From Flavobacteriales bacterium (GTDB taxonomy: Bacteria > Bacteroidota > Bacteroidia > Flavobacteriales > TMED113), in the NCBI GenBank assembly GCA_002714185.1, contig PAWM01000011.1, forward strand, positions 1 through 64,000: 64,000 bases of DNA, written 5' to 3'. Shown in pieces: positions 1 to 9,003 of the stretch. Position 1 is the stretch's first letter. Every line of letters starts with the position of its first letter. Made by a program: the position numbers and the translations under genes. Under the pieces are notes generated by a model. That model searched no databases. It saw nothing but the letters and a program-made list of their open reading frames with translations, and was not told where the DNA came from.

Positions 1-2
1 GA

Positions 3-3000
3 AATAATGGAGAAGTGGAATTAATCGTCACAGGTGGAACTAATGCTACTAATACCATTATCACTGGCTTAAGTGCTGGTGAGTATACAGAAACCTATAC
101 GGATGATAATGGTTGTGATGTCAGTATAACATTTACTATTGGAGAACCTAACCCTTTTATTGTAGACTATGATATCACTAATATTTCATGCTCTGAATAT
201 AATAATGGAAGTATTGACCTTTCTGTGTCAGGGAATAATGGTAACTATTCATATTTATGGGATACAGGAGCGACTACATCTAATATAGATAATCTTAGTC
301 CTGGAATATACTCTGTAATAATTTCAGATCAACTTTCATGTCAAACAACTGAAGAATATTTAATCACAGAACCTACCCCACTAACATTTGAAGTTATATC
401 ATCTGATACAGAATTAGAGTGCTCAAATAGTGTAGGTAATTTCACAGTATTAATAACAGGGGGTACTGCACCCTACAGTTACAGCTGGACAGACGGTAAC
501 AATAATTTTATTGGTGAAGGTAATGAAATACCTGCACCACAGGGTGGTTTTATTAATTCAATTGAGGGATTAACAGGGGGTGAATATAATTTAAATATCA
601 CCGATGCTAATGGGTGTCCATTATTATTTACCGATGTTATTAATATCGGACCAACATCAATTAATTTTGAACTAAATAGTAATTCTTTTTTAGAAGTTGA
701 GTGCTTTGGTGATGAAACTGGGATAATTGAAATATCCACATTTGGAGGAACTCCACCTTATGATTTTAATTGGTATGATAGTGATAATACTTTTATTGGA
801 AATGGTACAAATACTATAGTAAATAATTTAACTATAAATACAATTGAAAATTTAGGAGAAGGTATTTATTATCTAGAATTAACCGATGATAATGGATGTG
901 AAAATAATGAATTTAGTGTAGAAATTACATCAGAGCCTGAAGCACCAGTAGAAATAACATTAGTATCATTTAGTGATTATAATGGATACGGTGTTGAATG
1001 TAATGGTGACAGTAATGGATTTATCAATATTGAAATGGATCCAAATGGCGGTGTTATTGATGATGGTGATGTATGGGATTACACATGGTATCCTGCTTTT
1101 ATTGTTACTGGTAATGAGTTAGATATAAGCTTATATGGTAATAATCCAACATTATTAGAAAACCTACCAGCAGGTGAATACTGGTTAATTGCTGAAGATA
1201 GTAATAACTGTCAAGACACACTTAATTATGAAATAACTGAGCCTGAAATACTATTAATTGACGAAATTATTATTAATCAACTAAGCACAGAATGTAATGG
1301 GTCATGCTCAGGATCAATTGATGTATTAGTTTCTGGTGGAGCAGAACCATATAGCTATATATGGACAGAGTATACAAATAGTGGATCAAATACTTTAAGT
1401 AGTAATATATCATCCGTAACAGATTTATGCTCAGGAAATTACTCTGTTTCTGTTTTTGATGCTAATGGATGTAGTGTATTTGATGGCGACATTGAAATAA
1501 TAGAACCTGAACCACTAGTAATAGATAATATTCAAATTTCAGAATATTACAACTGTAATTACAATATAAGTTGTGCTAACGGGAATGATGGAGAAATTGA
1601 AATATCTGTTACAGGTGGTGTTTCACCATACACATATAATTGGAATTCTATTAATGATCAATTTGATGTAAATGGTGATTTTATAAGCGAGGGTGCTATA
1701 CTACTCGACTTAAGTGCCGGAACATACTTTGTAGATGTTACTGATGCAAATGGATGCTCAACCTCAGAAGAAATTATTTTGACCGACCCTGAACCACTTA
1801 TAATTGAAAATATGACAATTGAAACAATTGCGACTTATTGTTTAGAAAATGGAGAAATATCATTAGAAATAAGCGGTGGATGCGGACAACCGTATGCTTT
1901 CTCTCTATTCCCATCTTTAGAAAACGGAACCATAGTAGGTGATTGTATAGATGGAGAAATTGTAATTCAAAATGAAAATAATTTACTATATAATGGAATA
2001 GGAACAGGGTGGTATACAATTATTATATCAGATGACAACCCTAACACCGAAGTGAATTCCAATGATGATTTATGTAACACAAGTGAAGTATATCCATGTA
2101 ATGCACAAATGACATTCTTCATGGAGGAAACCGATCAAGCAAACTTCGATGTGTTTGCTGAAGCTGATTTAGGTGGTATAATAACTCCTAACTGGATTCA
2201 AGTAAATGAAGGAACTCCTAATGAAGATGAAACACTAATTGCTGAAGAAACAACAATTGGATTTGGTTCATGTGGCTCTACAATAAGTGTGCTAAACCCA
2301 GATGGCATCATAGGTGATTTTGGTGGAAGTGGATTGGGGTATGAATTATACTGGTTTATTAATAATGGTACTGATTCGCAAACATTAGATGAAGAAGATA
2401 CAGCACTAAGTTTATATAATAATGATTTAAGTATTGAAGTGGATGTACAATTACAAGGACAAGACTTTATATTATTATATGTTGATTTATGTCCTAATGG
2501 CCCTGACTCTATTGTAACACTTGTTGAAGTTCCCTTGATGGAACTTGACATTGATGCACAAAGCTCATTATTTGATTTCTCAAGTGGCGAAACACCATTT
2601 GGCGCTGGTGAATTTGGAGATGAAGGGGTTGATATAGATGGTGATGGTGTTTGTGATGAAAATTGCAATTACGAATCCTCTATATCATGTGCAGGAGAGC
2701 AAGATGCATATGCTACTTTTTCAATCACAGGTGGCTCAGCGGATGATTTTAATAATGCAAGTTGTTTAGATGATGGTGCTTTTTGGACTGTAACATGGTA
2801 TTTAGATAATGGTGACACTGAATTTAATGAATTTGACACTGAGATAATAAACGGAGAATTTATTGAAGAAGATAACTTTCCAGTTTTTGGAGGCGGTGAT
2901 GGCATTTCTGATACTTATACACTACAAAATTTAGAGCCTGGATTTTACTTTGCTCAAGTACAAGACTGCCTTAGTAATGGATGTGGATTAATTGTAGAAT

Positions 3001-5981
3001 TTGACTTAAGACCGGAAGCAGATCCGTTAGTAATGGAAACTGTAATAACTCAACCTGATTGTGGTGAAAATGAAGGTGCAAGTGCATGCTTCTTTGCTAG
3101 TGGAGGTACACCTGATATCACTGGAGATTTGGTAGAATACACCTTCAATTTAACATGGCTTGAACCCAATACAAATACCTATTTACCAATTACTGTGACA
3201 GATGGATGTGCTAGTCCAGAAGATTTACAACCAGGCTTATATCAAGTATTTTTAAGTGATAATAATGACTGTACTACAGAACCTCCATTTGAATTTGAAA
3301 TTAATATTGGCAACTATATCCATGAAGCTCTAATTGAAATAGATTTATTTGCCTATCCAGGTGGTTATAATGTCTCATGTAGCAATGCTACAGACGGATT
3401 TATAGAAAATATGATTATTTACTCTCTAGAGGATATTGATGGGGACGGTGATGTGAATACTGTACTTATTTCTGATTTAGATAATGACGGAATTATTAAT
3501 ACACTTGATCATGATATGGACGGTGACGGGATTATTAACACACTTGATCCTGATATGGACGGTGATGGGAATTTTTCCAATGGTATTTGTATTAATAATT
3601 GTAATGATGACGATTCCACTCCATATGGGTTAGACACCGACGATATAGTAGCAATATGGGATGGTGAAATTGATGATTGGAATTTTATAAATCCAATGTA
3701 TGAAGTTGAAGTTGAATGGAGTCCTTGGGATATTAATTCTCTTGCAGCAGGTAATTATAGTGCTACACTATATAGTTTATCTCCTAATGGTATTGATCAA
3801 TGTGCAACTGAATTTGACTTTTCAATCTCAACTCCTGGACCACTATATGTTTTTGTTCCAGATTATGAGATATGTGATGGATGTGCTGTTAATGTCACAG
3901 CAGAAATATCTGGTGGCCAAGGACCATATTATGATATATGGACCAATGTAGAGACTGGCCAAATCTTACCTGATATTATTGACTCTAACTTCAATACTAG
4001 TGATGTCACAAATATAGGTGTAGATTATGATATTGATGAAATCAATGGATATCCAAGAAATATTTTATTACTACCTGGTTCTTATTCATTAGAAATAATT
4101 GATGCAAGTAATTGTGATGCTTCAGAAATCACATACTTTGAGGTATATGAGGCTGCACCAACATTACCTTGGGCAGAACTTGAAATAACAGGTTGTGAAC
4201 CAAGCACTGGTAGTTGCGGAGGAATCGCTACTATTACTGTGGACTATAATGATTTAAATAGTGAACTATGTCAAATAGCTTGGTTTAATTGCGATGGACA
4301 ATCTCTTGACTCTTCAACGGATTCAGAAAATGAAATTAATAATTTATGTAATGGTGAATACTATGCTCAAATACTATATCCAGAAGATAACGATATCAAT
4401 GGTAATGGTATATTAAATAACCAAGACCCTGATATGGATGGTGATGGTATTCCTAATAATGGCTTTGATGGTATTCCTAATAATGCTGATGATGATCCAG
4501 ATACTGACGGTGATGGAATACTTAATGAGTATGATAATTTTGCTGAAGGTAACTATAGAGTAACAACAATATGTTTTGAATATAATGAAGATGGTTTTGA
4601 GGTGTATGAAGAATGTATTCAACATGATCTATGTGCTGATGATTCATTTATAGAGAATTCAATTGCAATTTATACAGAGGGAAGTTCAGGAGAGTTTACA
4701 TTTTTATGGTCAAATGAGGAGGGTACAGAAATTAGCACAACCCAAAACCTTGAAAATCAACCTGCAGGAATATACACAGTAACTGTTACAGATAACTATG
4801 GCTATCAAATATGGGAAGAATTTGAAATACTTGAAACCGAAGTACTTGACATAGTTAGTTACGACTTAAGTGTCTATGGAGGTGGATATAATGTTGAATG
4901 TCCAGATAATGCAAATGAAAATATCTGCAATGGAGAAATTACTTTAGAAATTCTTGGAGGAATACCATTTAATACAAATGGTGAATTCAATACTGAATGT
5001 AACTTTAACCTCCCATCTATTAATATGAATTCTTATTATGAATACTCTATTAATAATCTAGAGAGTGCAATTAGCACAGAAAATGAAATACTAAATACAG
5101 TAGAGATTTCAGGCGAGACAATCATTGCTAAAATTACAGGAGTATGTGCCGGCACAAATATTATCACTATTAATGATCAAGTAGGTTGTTTAATAACATT
5201 AGAAATCGTAATGACAGGTCCTGATATTTTTGAATTTGATATTGTCACAAATGATGTTAGCTGTGCAAATAGTGAAGATGGATCCATACAGATACAATAC
5301 TCAGGAGGACTACCACCCTACTCATATCAATGGTCACTTGATAATGTTTTATATTCTACAAGTTCCGATATTACAAATTTAAGTGGTGGAAATTACACAA
5401 TTGAGGTAACAGATTTTAATAACTGTACATATTCTGAATATATCAATATATATGAACCTCCTCCATTTGAAATAGAAGTATTTCCAACAGGCCCTGAATG
5501 TGATCAATTAGTTGGCTATGTTGAATTCAATGTCTCAGGAAGCCATGAAGGTAATTATCAGTACTCAGTAAATAATCAAGATATCTATGATTATAATTCA
5601 GCAGATGTTATTGATTTAACTTCTGGAGAATATATCTTTACATTTATTGATTCTCAAGGCTGTCAATCAGAAGATATTATAGTTAATATAGATCCCGCAT
5701 CTGAAAACTGCTTAGAAATACCATCATTATTTACACCAAATGGAGATGGTCAAAATGACATTTGGCAAATTATTGGTATTGAAGATTATCCAAATGCAAA
5801 AATAGATATATATAATAGATGGGGACAAATAATTTTTACATCAAGTGGTAATTACTTTGGTAATGAATGGGACGGTACTCATAATGGAACACCACTACCA
5901 CATGCTGTATATTATTATATTATAGATCCTGTTAATGAAAATGGTAAAACATACCATGGAGGAGTTACAATTAAACGCTAA
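3..5981 (+). CDS. SprB-like giant repeat adhesin with type IX secretion C-terminal domain (5' partial)
   Basis: The reading frame is open to the left edge (codons from base 3; a GTG at 15 is not a convincing start), so the N-terminus and signal peptide lie outside. About 1,990 residues are visible, acidic and Thr/Asn/Gly-rich. They carry many SprB-type repeats, each with a pattern of G-x-P-Y-x-Y-x-W, then L-x-x-G-x-Y, then D-x-x-G-C and E-P. Three clusters of thrombospondin type 3-like calcium-binding DxDxDG motifs lie near residues 871-890, 1140-1190 and 1459-1509. The last 92 residues (nt 5703-5978; FTPNGDG, YNRWGQ, WDG motifs) match the gliding motility-associated C-terminal domain (CHU_C/TIGR04131, type B sorting signal), so export by the type IX system to the cell surface is expected. 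The sprF-like gene follows 9 bases later. In Flavobacterium johnsoniae SprB is the mobile gliding adhesin. Whether this protein moves or only adheres cannot be told. Confidence 0.88.
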   Translation, partial: NNGEVELIVTGGTNATNTIITGLSAGEYTETYTDDNGCDVSITFTIGEPNPFIVDYDITNISCSEYNNGSIDLSVSGNNGNYSYLWDTGATTSNIDNLSPGIYSVIISDQLSCQTTEEYLITEPTPLTFEVISSDTELECSNSVGNFTVLITGGTAPYSYSWTDGNNNFIGEGNEIPAPQGGFINSIEGLTGGEYNLNITDANGCPLLFTDVINIGPTSINFELNSNSFLEVECFGDETGIIEISTFGGTPPYDFNWYDSDNTFIGNGTNTIVNNLTINTIENLGEGIYYLELTDDNGCENNEFSVEITSEPEAPVEITLVSFSDYNGYGVECNGDSNGFINIEMDPNGGVIDDGDVWDYTWYPAFIVTGNELDISLYGNNPTLLENLPAGEYWLIAEDSNNCQDTLNYEITEPEILLIDEIIINQLSTECNGSCSGSIDVLVSGGAEPYSYIWTEYTNSGSNTLSSNISSVTDLCSGNYSVSVFDANGCSVFDGDIEIIEPEPLVIDNIQISEYYNCNYNISCANGNDGEIEISVTGGVSPYTYNWNSINDQFDVNGDFISEGAILLDLSAGTYFVDVTDANGCSTSEEIILTDPEPLIIENMTIETIATYCLENGEISLEISGGCGQPYAFSLFPSLENGTIVGDCIDGEIVIQNENNLLYNGIGTGWYTIIISDDNPNTEVNSNDDLCNTSEVYPCNAQMTFFMEETDQANFDVFAEADLGGIITPNWIQVNEGTPNEDETLIAEETTIGFGSCGSTISVLNPDGIIGDFGGSGLGYELYWFINNGTDSQTLDEEDTALSLYNNDLSIEVDVQLQGQDFILLYVDLCPNGPDSIVTLVEVPLMELDIDAQSSLFDFSSGETPFGAGEFGDEGVDIDGDGVCDENCNYESSISCAGEQDAYATFSITGGSADDFNNASCLDDGAFWTVTWYLDNGDTEFNEFDTEIINGEFIEEDNFPVFGGGDGISDTYTLQNLEPGFYFAQVQDCLSNGCGLIVEFDLRPEADPLVMETVITQPDCGENEGASACFFASGGTPDITGDLVEYTFNLTWLEPNTNTYLPITVTDGCASPEDLQPGLYQVFLSDNNDCTTEPPFEFEINIGNYIHEALIEIDLFAYPGGYNVSCSNATDGFIENMIIYSLEDIDGDGDVNTVLISDLDNDGIINTLDHDMDGDGIINTLDPDMDGDGNFSNGICINNCNDDDSTPYGLDTDDIVAIWDGEIDDWNFINPMYEVEVEWSPWDINSLAAGNYSATLYSLSPNGIDQCATEFDFSISTPGPLYVFVPDYEICDGCAVNVTAEISGGQGPYYDIWTNVETGQILPDIIDSNFNTSDVTNIGVDYDIDEINGYPRNILLLPGSYSLEIIDASNCDASEITYFEVYEAAPTLPWAELEITGCEPSTGSCGGIATITVDYNDLNSELCQIAWFNCDGQSLDSSTDSENEINNLCNGEYYAQILYPEDNDINGNGILNNQDPDMDGDGIPNNGFDGIPNNADDDPDTDGDGILNEYDNFAEGNYRVTTICFEYNEDGFEVYEECIQHDLCADDSFIENSIAIYTEGSSGEFTFLWSNEEGTEISTTQNLENQPAGIYTVTVTDNYGYQIWEEFEILETEVLDIVSYDLSVYGGGYNVECPDNANENICNGEITLEILGGIPFNTNGEFNTECNFNLPSINMNSYYEYSINNLESAISTENEILNTVEISGETIIAKITGVCAGTNIITINDQVGCLITLEIVMTGPDIFEFDIVTNDVSCANSEDGSIQIQYSGGLPPYSYQWSLDNVLYSTSSDITNLSGGNYTIEVTDFNNCTYSEYINIYEPPPFEIEVFPTGPECDQLVGYVEFNVSGSHEGNYQYSVNNQDIYDYNSADVIDLTSGEYIFTFIDSQGCQSEDIIVNIDPASENCLEIPSLFTPNGDGQNDIWQIIGIEDYPNAKIDIYNRWGQIIFTSSGNYFGNEWDGTHNGTPLPHAVYYYIIDPVNENGKTYHGGVTIKR
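3480..3557 (+). repeat. 39-bp in-frame tandem duplication in the adhesin gene
   Basis: Two adjacent 39-base units (3480-3518 and 3519-3557) encode 13-residue calcium-binding repeats that are nearly identical in protein (D-x-D-G-I-I-N-T-L-D-x-D-M) and differ at a few, partly synonymous, bases. A third unit starts at 3558 (DGDG) and then diverges. This looks like a recent repeat expansion inside a thrombospondin type 3-like region. Confidence 0.8.
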
Positions 5982-5990
5982 ATAAATTAT

Positions 5991-7016
5991 ATGAAGAAAT
6001 ATATTCCAATAATATTTTTATTTGTCTTTTTATGTTTCAATAAAGATGTTAAAGCTCAAGAGTTACCAATATACAGTCAATATATGTTTAATGACTATTT
6101 GATAAATTCTGCATATGCTGGAACCTATGATTTTACTCCTATTATAATTAATCATAGAAATCAATGGTTAGGATTTGGAGAATCGACACCAAAAACTTCT
6201 TCTATCTCAGCTCATAGTAGACTAGGTAAAAAAAGTGCTATTGGTTCATCAATAATATTAGATAAAACATCTCCAATTTCTAGAACACAGATTGAAGCTA
6301 GCTATGGCTATCATGTAATAATTAGTAAACGTCAAAATCTAATATTATCTATGGCTCTTAGTGGAACATTAAATATGTTACAATTTGATTACAAAGAAAA
6401 TACAACATATTCTGAATTAACTAATGGTTTAGTTGACGATATCAATCAAGGAAATGAAAATTCCAGTCAAGGTGATATTAATTTTGGTATGGTGGTATTC
6501 AATGATTATTTTGATTTTGGTATAAATATTAAAAACCTAACATCTAATGAACCTAGTAGTTCATCACCAAATGAAAATATAGAAAGAGTAAAGTATATTT
6601 TATTACACGGATCGTATTTAGGAAGAAATAATCCAAATAGTCCAATTGGTGTAATTCCTTCATTTGTAATTAGAAAAATGGGGATAATATCATATAATTC
6701 ACTTTTTGAATTAGATTTAAATATTAAAGTTGTTTATAGAAATAAAATTTGGACTGGGTTTGCATATAGAACACACGAAAAAGCTATATGCACATTAATT
6801 GGATTTAATACTAATAAAGCATTTTTTGGATGGAGCTACGATGTTGGTGCTTCTGGCTTAGGATCATATCATAATGGAAGCCATAATATAGCAATAGGAT
6901 ATAATATTGGTGAAAAAAAACATAAAATAAGGAATCAAAATCCTTTTCAACTAAATATTGATAATGTTTGGAAAAAAATTAAACTTCCAATTAGACGCCA
7001 CAAAACTGCAATATAG
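5991..7016 (+). CDS. sprF: PorP/SprF family type IX secretion membrane protein
   Basis: 341 residues with an N-terminal signal peptide ending at a KAQ site (about residue 22), then the family hallmark QxPxYSQYMFNxxLINxAYAG near residues 24-44. The rest is beta-strand-like, ending in an aromatic-rich barrel with no further hydrophobic helices. PorP/SprF proteins are outer-membrane partners of the type IX secretion system; SprF of F. johnsoniae is needed for SprB to reach the surface and is encoded just downstream of sprB. The 9-base spacing to the upstream adhesin fits co-transcription and a dedicated adhesin/partner pair. The gene name is by analogy; a genome may hold several paralogues. The last bases overlap the longest reading frame of the next gene, but not its chosen start. 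Confidence 0.85.
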   Translation: MKKYIPIIFLFVFLCFNKDVKAQELPIYSQYMFNDYLINSAYAGTYDFTPIIINHRNQWLGFGESTPKTSSISAHSRLGKKSAIGSSIILDKTSPISRTQIEASYGYHVIISKRQNLILSMALSGTLNMLQFDYKENTTYSELTNGLVDDINQGNENSSQGDINFGMVVFNDYFDFGINIKNLTSNEPSSSSPNENIERVKYILLHGSYLGRNNPNSPIGVIPSFVIRKMGIISYNSLFELDLNIKVVYRNKIWTGFAYRTHEKAICTLIGFNTNKAFFGWSYDVGASGLGSYHNGSHNIAIGYNIGEKKHKIRNQNPFQLNIDNVWKKIKLPIRRHKTAI

Positions 7017-7023
7017 AAATAAT

Positions 7024-7722
7024 ATGATAAATTATATTTTTGACATAGATGGCACCTTAACTCAAAGTAGACTGCCAATTAATCCTCAATTTGAAGTATT
7101 TTATAAAAATTGGATTAAAGGAAAAAATGTTTATTTGGTTACAGGCTCAGATAAAGAAAAAACAATTGAACAAATTGGAGAAGAAATCTGGTCTTCAGTG
7201 AAAAGAGTATATCAAAGTTGCGGTAACCAAGTTTGGGAAAAAGGGATATTAATAAGGCAAAAAGATTTTACTCTAAATATCGATATAAAAAATCTTCTAT
7301 TACAACAATTAGAAAACAGTAAATGGAAAGAAAAATTTGGAAACCATCTTGAAGAACGAATTGGTTTAGTAAACTTTTCAATTATTGGTAGAAATTGTCC
7401 ACAAAATAAAAGAGAAGAATACTATGAATGGGATCAGAAAAATCATGAGCGAATAAAAATCTGTGAAATGATAATGAATAAATTTCCAAATGTTGAAGCA
7501 TCAATTGGAGGACAAATTAGTATTGATATTTACCAAAAAGGTTGTAATAAAGCACAAGTTTTAGAAGACATTCTTGATCCTATATATTTTTTTGGAGATA
7601 AAATGGAATTAGGAGGAAATGACTATCCAATAGCACATAGTTTACAACAAAATAATAAAAATTATAAATTATTTAAAGTGAATAACCCCGATGAGACATG
7701 GGATTTTCTTAAAAAAATATAA
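7024..7722 (+). CDS. Eukaryotic-type phosphomannomutase-like HAD protein
   Basis: 232 residues from the ATG at 7024; a longer in-frame start at 6958 would add 22 residues before the conserved FDIDGT and overlap sprF, so it is rejected. HAD motif I is F-DID-GTLT (nucleophile Asp7, acid/base Asp9), followed by R-x-x-I, then TGSDxEK (motif II region), a GNxxW segment in place of the usual ENG, the substrate-binding R-x-G-x-x-N-x-S-x-I-G-R segment, SIGGQISxD, and FFGDKxxxGGND (motif IV). This order is that of eukaryotic PMM (PF03332), which interconverts mannose-6-P and mannose-1-P, feeding GDP-mannose synthesis. Most bacteria use the unrelated alpha-phosphohexomutase family (ManB). Cytoplasmic. 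Another sugar-phosphate substrate is possible. Ends 3 bases before the convergent sucC stop. Confidence 0.75.
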   Translation: MINYIFDIDGTLTQSRLPINPQFEVFYKNWIKGKNVYLVTGSDKEKTIEQIGEEIWSSVKRVYQSCGNQVWEKGILIRQKDFTLNIDIKNLLLQQLENSKWKEKFGNHLEERIGLVNFSIIGRNCPQNKREEYYEWDQKNHERIKICEMIMNKFPNVEASIGGQISIDIYQKGCNKAQVLEDILDPIYFFGDKMELGGNDYPIAHSLQQNNKNYKLFKVNNPDETWDFLKKI

Positions 7723-7725
7723 TAA

Positions 7726-8916
7726 CTAAGCAAAAACATTTTTTACCTTATCTGCAGCAGACTGCAGTGAGATTGCAGAAATAACTTCTAAGCCACTATT
7801 ATCGATAATTTCTTTAGCTTCAACTGCATTTGTACCCTGCAATCTTACAATAATAGGAACATCTATTGAACCAATATTTTTGTATGCATCAACTATTCCT
7901 TGAGCAACTCTATCACATCTCACTATACCACCAAAAATATTTACCAAAATTGCTTTCACATTATTATCATTTAAAATAATTCTTAATGCTGCTTCAACTC
8001 TCTTTGCATCTGCAGTGCCCCCAACATCAAGAAAATTTGCTGGATTACCTCCGGAATGCTTAATAATATCCATAGTAGCCATAGCTAAACCAGCCCCATT
8101 AACAATACATCCAACATTACCATCTAATTTTACATAACTTAAACCTACTGAAGCTGCTTCATTTTCTAAAGGATCTTCTTCATATTCATCTCTATATTGA
8201 ATAAAGTCAGGATGGCGAAATAATGCATTATCATCAAGAGTAACTTTAGCATCTACCGCTATAATTTTATTATCTGAACTTTTAATAACTGGATTTATTT
8301 CAAACAGTGATGCATCTGATTCCAAATAAGCAGTATATAGTTTTTTTATAAAATCGCACATATTGTCAAATGCATCGTTTGAGAGATTAAGATTAGTAGC
8401 GATAGTTTGTAATTGTAAATCAGTTATACCGACAATGGGGTCTATTTTTTCAATAAATATTTTATCAGGTGTTTCTTCAGCGACTTGTTCAATTTCAACA
8501 CCTCCTTCAGAAGAATACATTACCATATTTTTATTAGTTGTTCTATCTAATAGAACTGAAATATATAATTCTTCTATTTTATTTTTACCTGGATAATAAA
8601 CATCTTCACCTATAAATATTTTTCTTACTTTTTTCCCTTCTTTACTTGTTTGTGGAGTAATTAACATCATACCAAGGATTTCATTGGAGTAGTGTTCTAA
8701 TTCATCTAAATTCTTAGCTAATTTCACTCCTCCACCTTTACCTCTACCACCAGCATGAATTTGTGCCTTAACAATAAAACATGGTGTATTTGTTTCTGTG
8801 AGTAATTGTTTACCTTTTGAAACGGCTTCACTCACTTTTTCTGCAACATAGCCTCTTTGAACTCTAACCCCATGTTGAGATAGAATTTCTTTTCCCTGAT
8901 ATTCATGTAGATTCAT
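7726..8916 (-). CDS. sucC: Succinate-CoA ligase (ADP-forming) beta subunit
   Basis: 396 residues, the usual length. The N-terminus begins MNLHEYQGKEIL, typical of SucC, followed by the ATP-grasp region with the glycine-rich AGGRGKGGGVK loop (about residues 56-66) and the C-terminal ligase domain with GGTAD and VNIFGGIVRCD. It makes the nucleotide-binding half of the TCA-cycle enzyme that converts succinyl-CoA to succinate with ATP/GTP formation. The alpha subunit (sucD), which carries the phosphohistidine, is not adjacent here, so the two subunits are encoded apart. It stands alone on the minus strand, divergent from the DUF5916 gene. Confidence 0.96.
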   Translation of the reverse strand: MNLHEYQGKEILSQHGVRVQRGYVAEKVSEAVSKGKQLLTETNTPCFIVKAQIHAGGRGKGGGVKLAKNLDELEHYSNEILGMMLITPQTSKEGKKVRKIFIGEDVYYPGKNKIEELYISVLLDRTTNKNMVMYSSEGGVEIEQVAEETPDKIFIEKIDPIVGITDLQLQTIATNLNLSNDAFDNMCDFIKKLYTAYLESDASLFEINPVIKSSDNKIIAVDAKVTLDDNALFRHPDFIQYRDEYEEDPLENEAASVGLSYVKLDGNVGCIVNGAGLAMATMDIIKHSGGNPANFLDVGGTADAKRVEAALRIILNDNNVKAILVNIFGGIVRCDRVAQGIVDAYKNIGSIDVPIIVRLQGTNAVEAKEIIDNSGLEVISAISLQSAADKVKNVFA

Positions 8917-8990
8917 AGTAATTAATATTTTGTAGCCAAAAATAACCTAATGTTTAAAGAAATAAAAACAATTCATTTACTAAAATAATC

Positions 8991-8998
8991 TATCTTTG
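8991..8998 (+). promoter_or_regulatory. Candidate -7 promoter element before the DUF5916 gene
   Basis: TATCTTTG is an exact match to the Bacteroidota -7 consensus TAnnTTTG. No clear -33 TTG is seen upstream. It ends only 5 bases before the ATG at 9004, so a transcript from it would have almost no leader. Chance matches are not rare in such AT-rich DNA. Confidence 0.35.
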
Positions 8999-9003
8999 AT
9001 TAT

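Noticed and set aside
2198-2905. Minus-strand open frames opposite the adhesin gene
   Set aside because: They are low-complexity Ser/Pro-rich shadows of the repeat protein without a start context or family match.
6958-7023. Upstream start for the phosphomannomutase-like gene
   Set aside because: The extra 22 residues lie inside the 3' end of the sprF-like gene and precede the normal family start just before FDIDGT.
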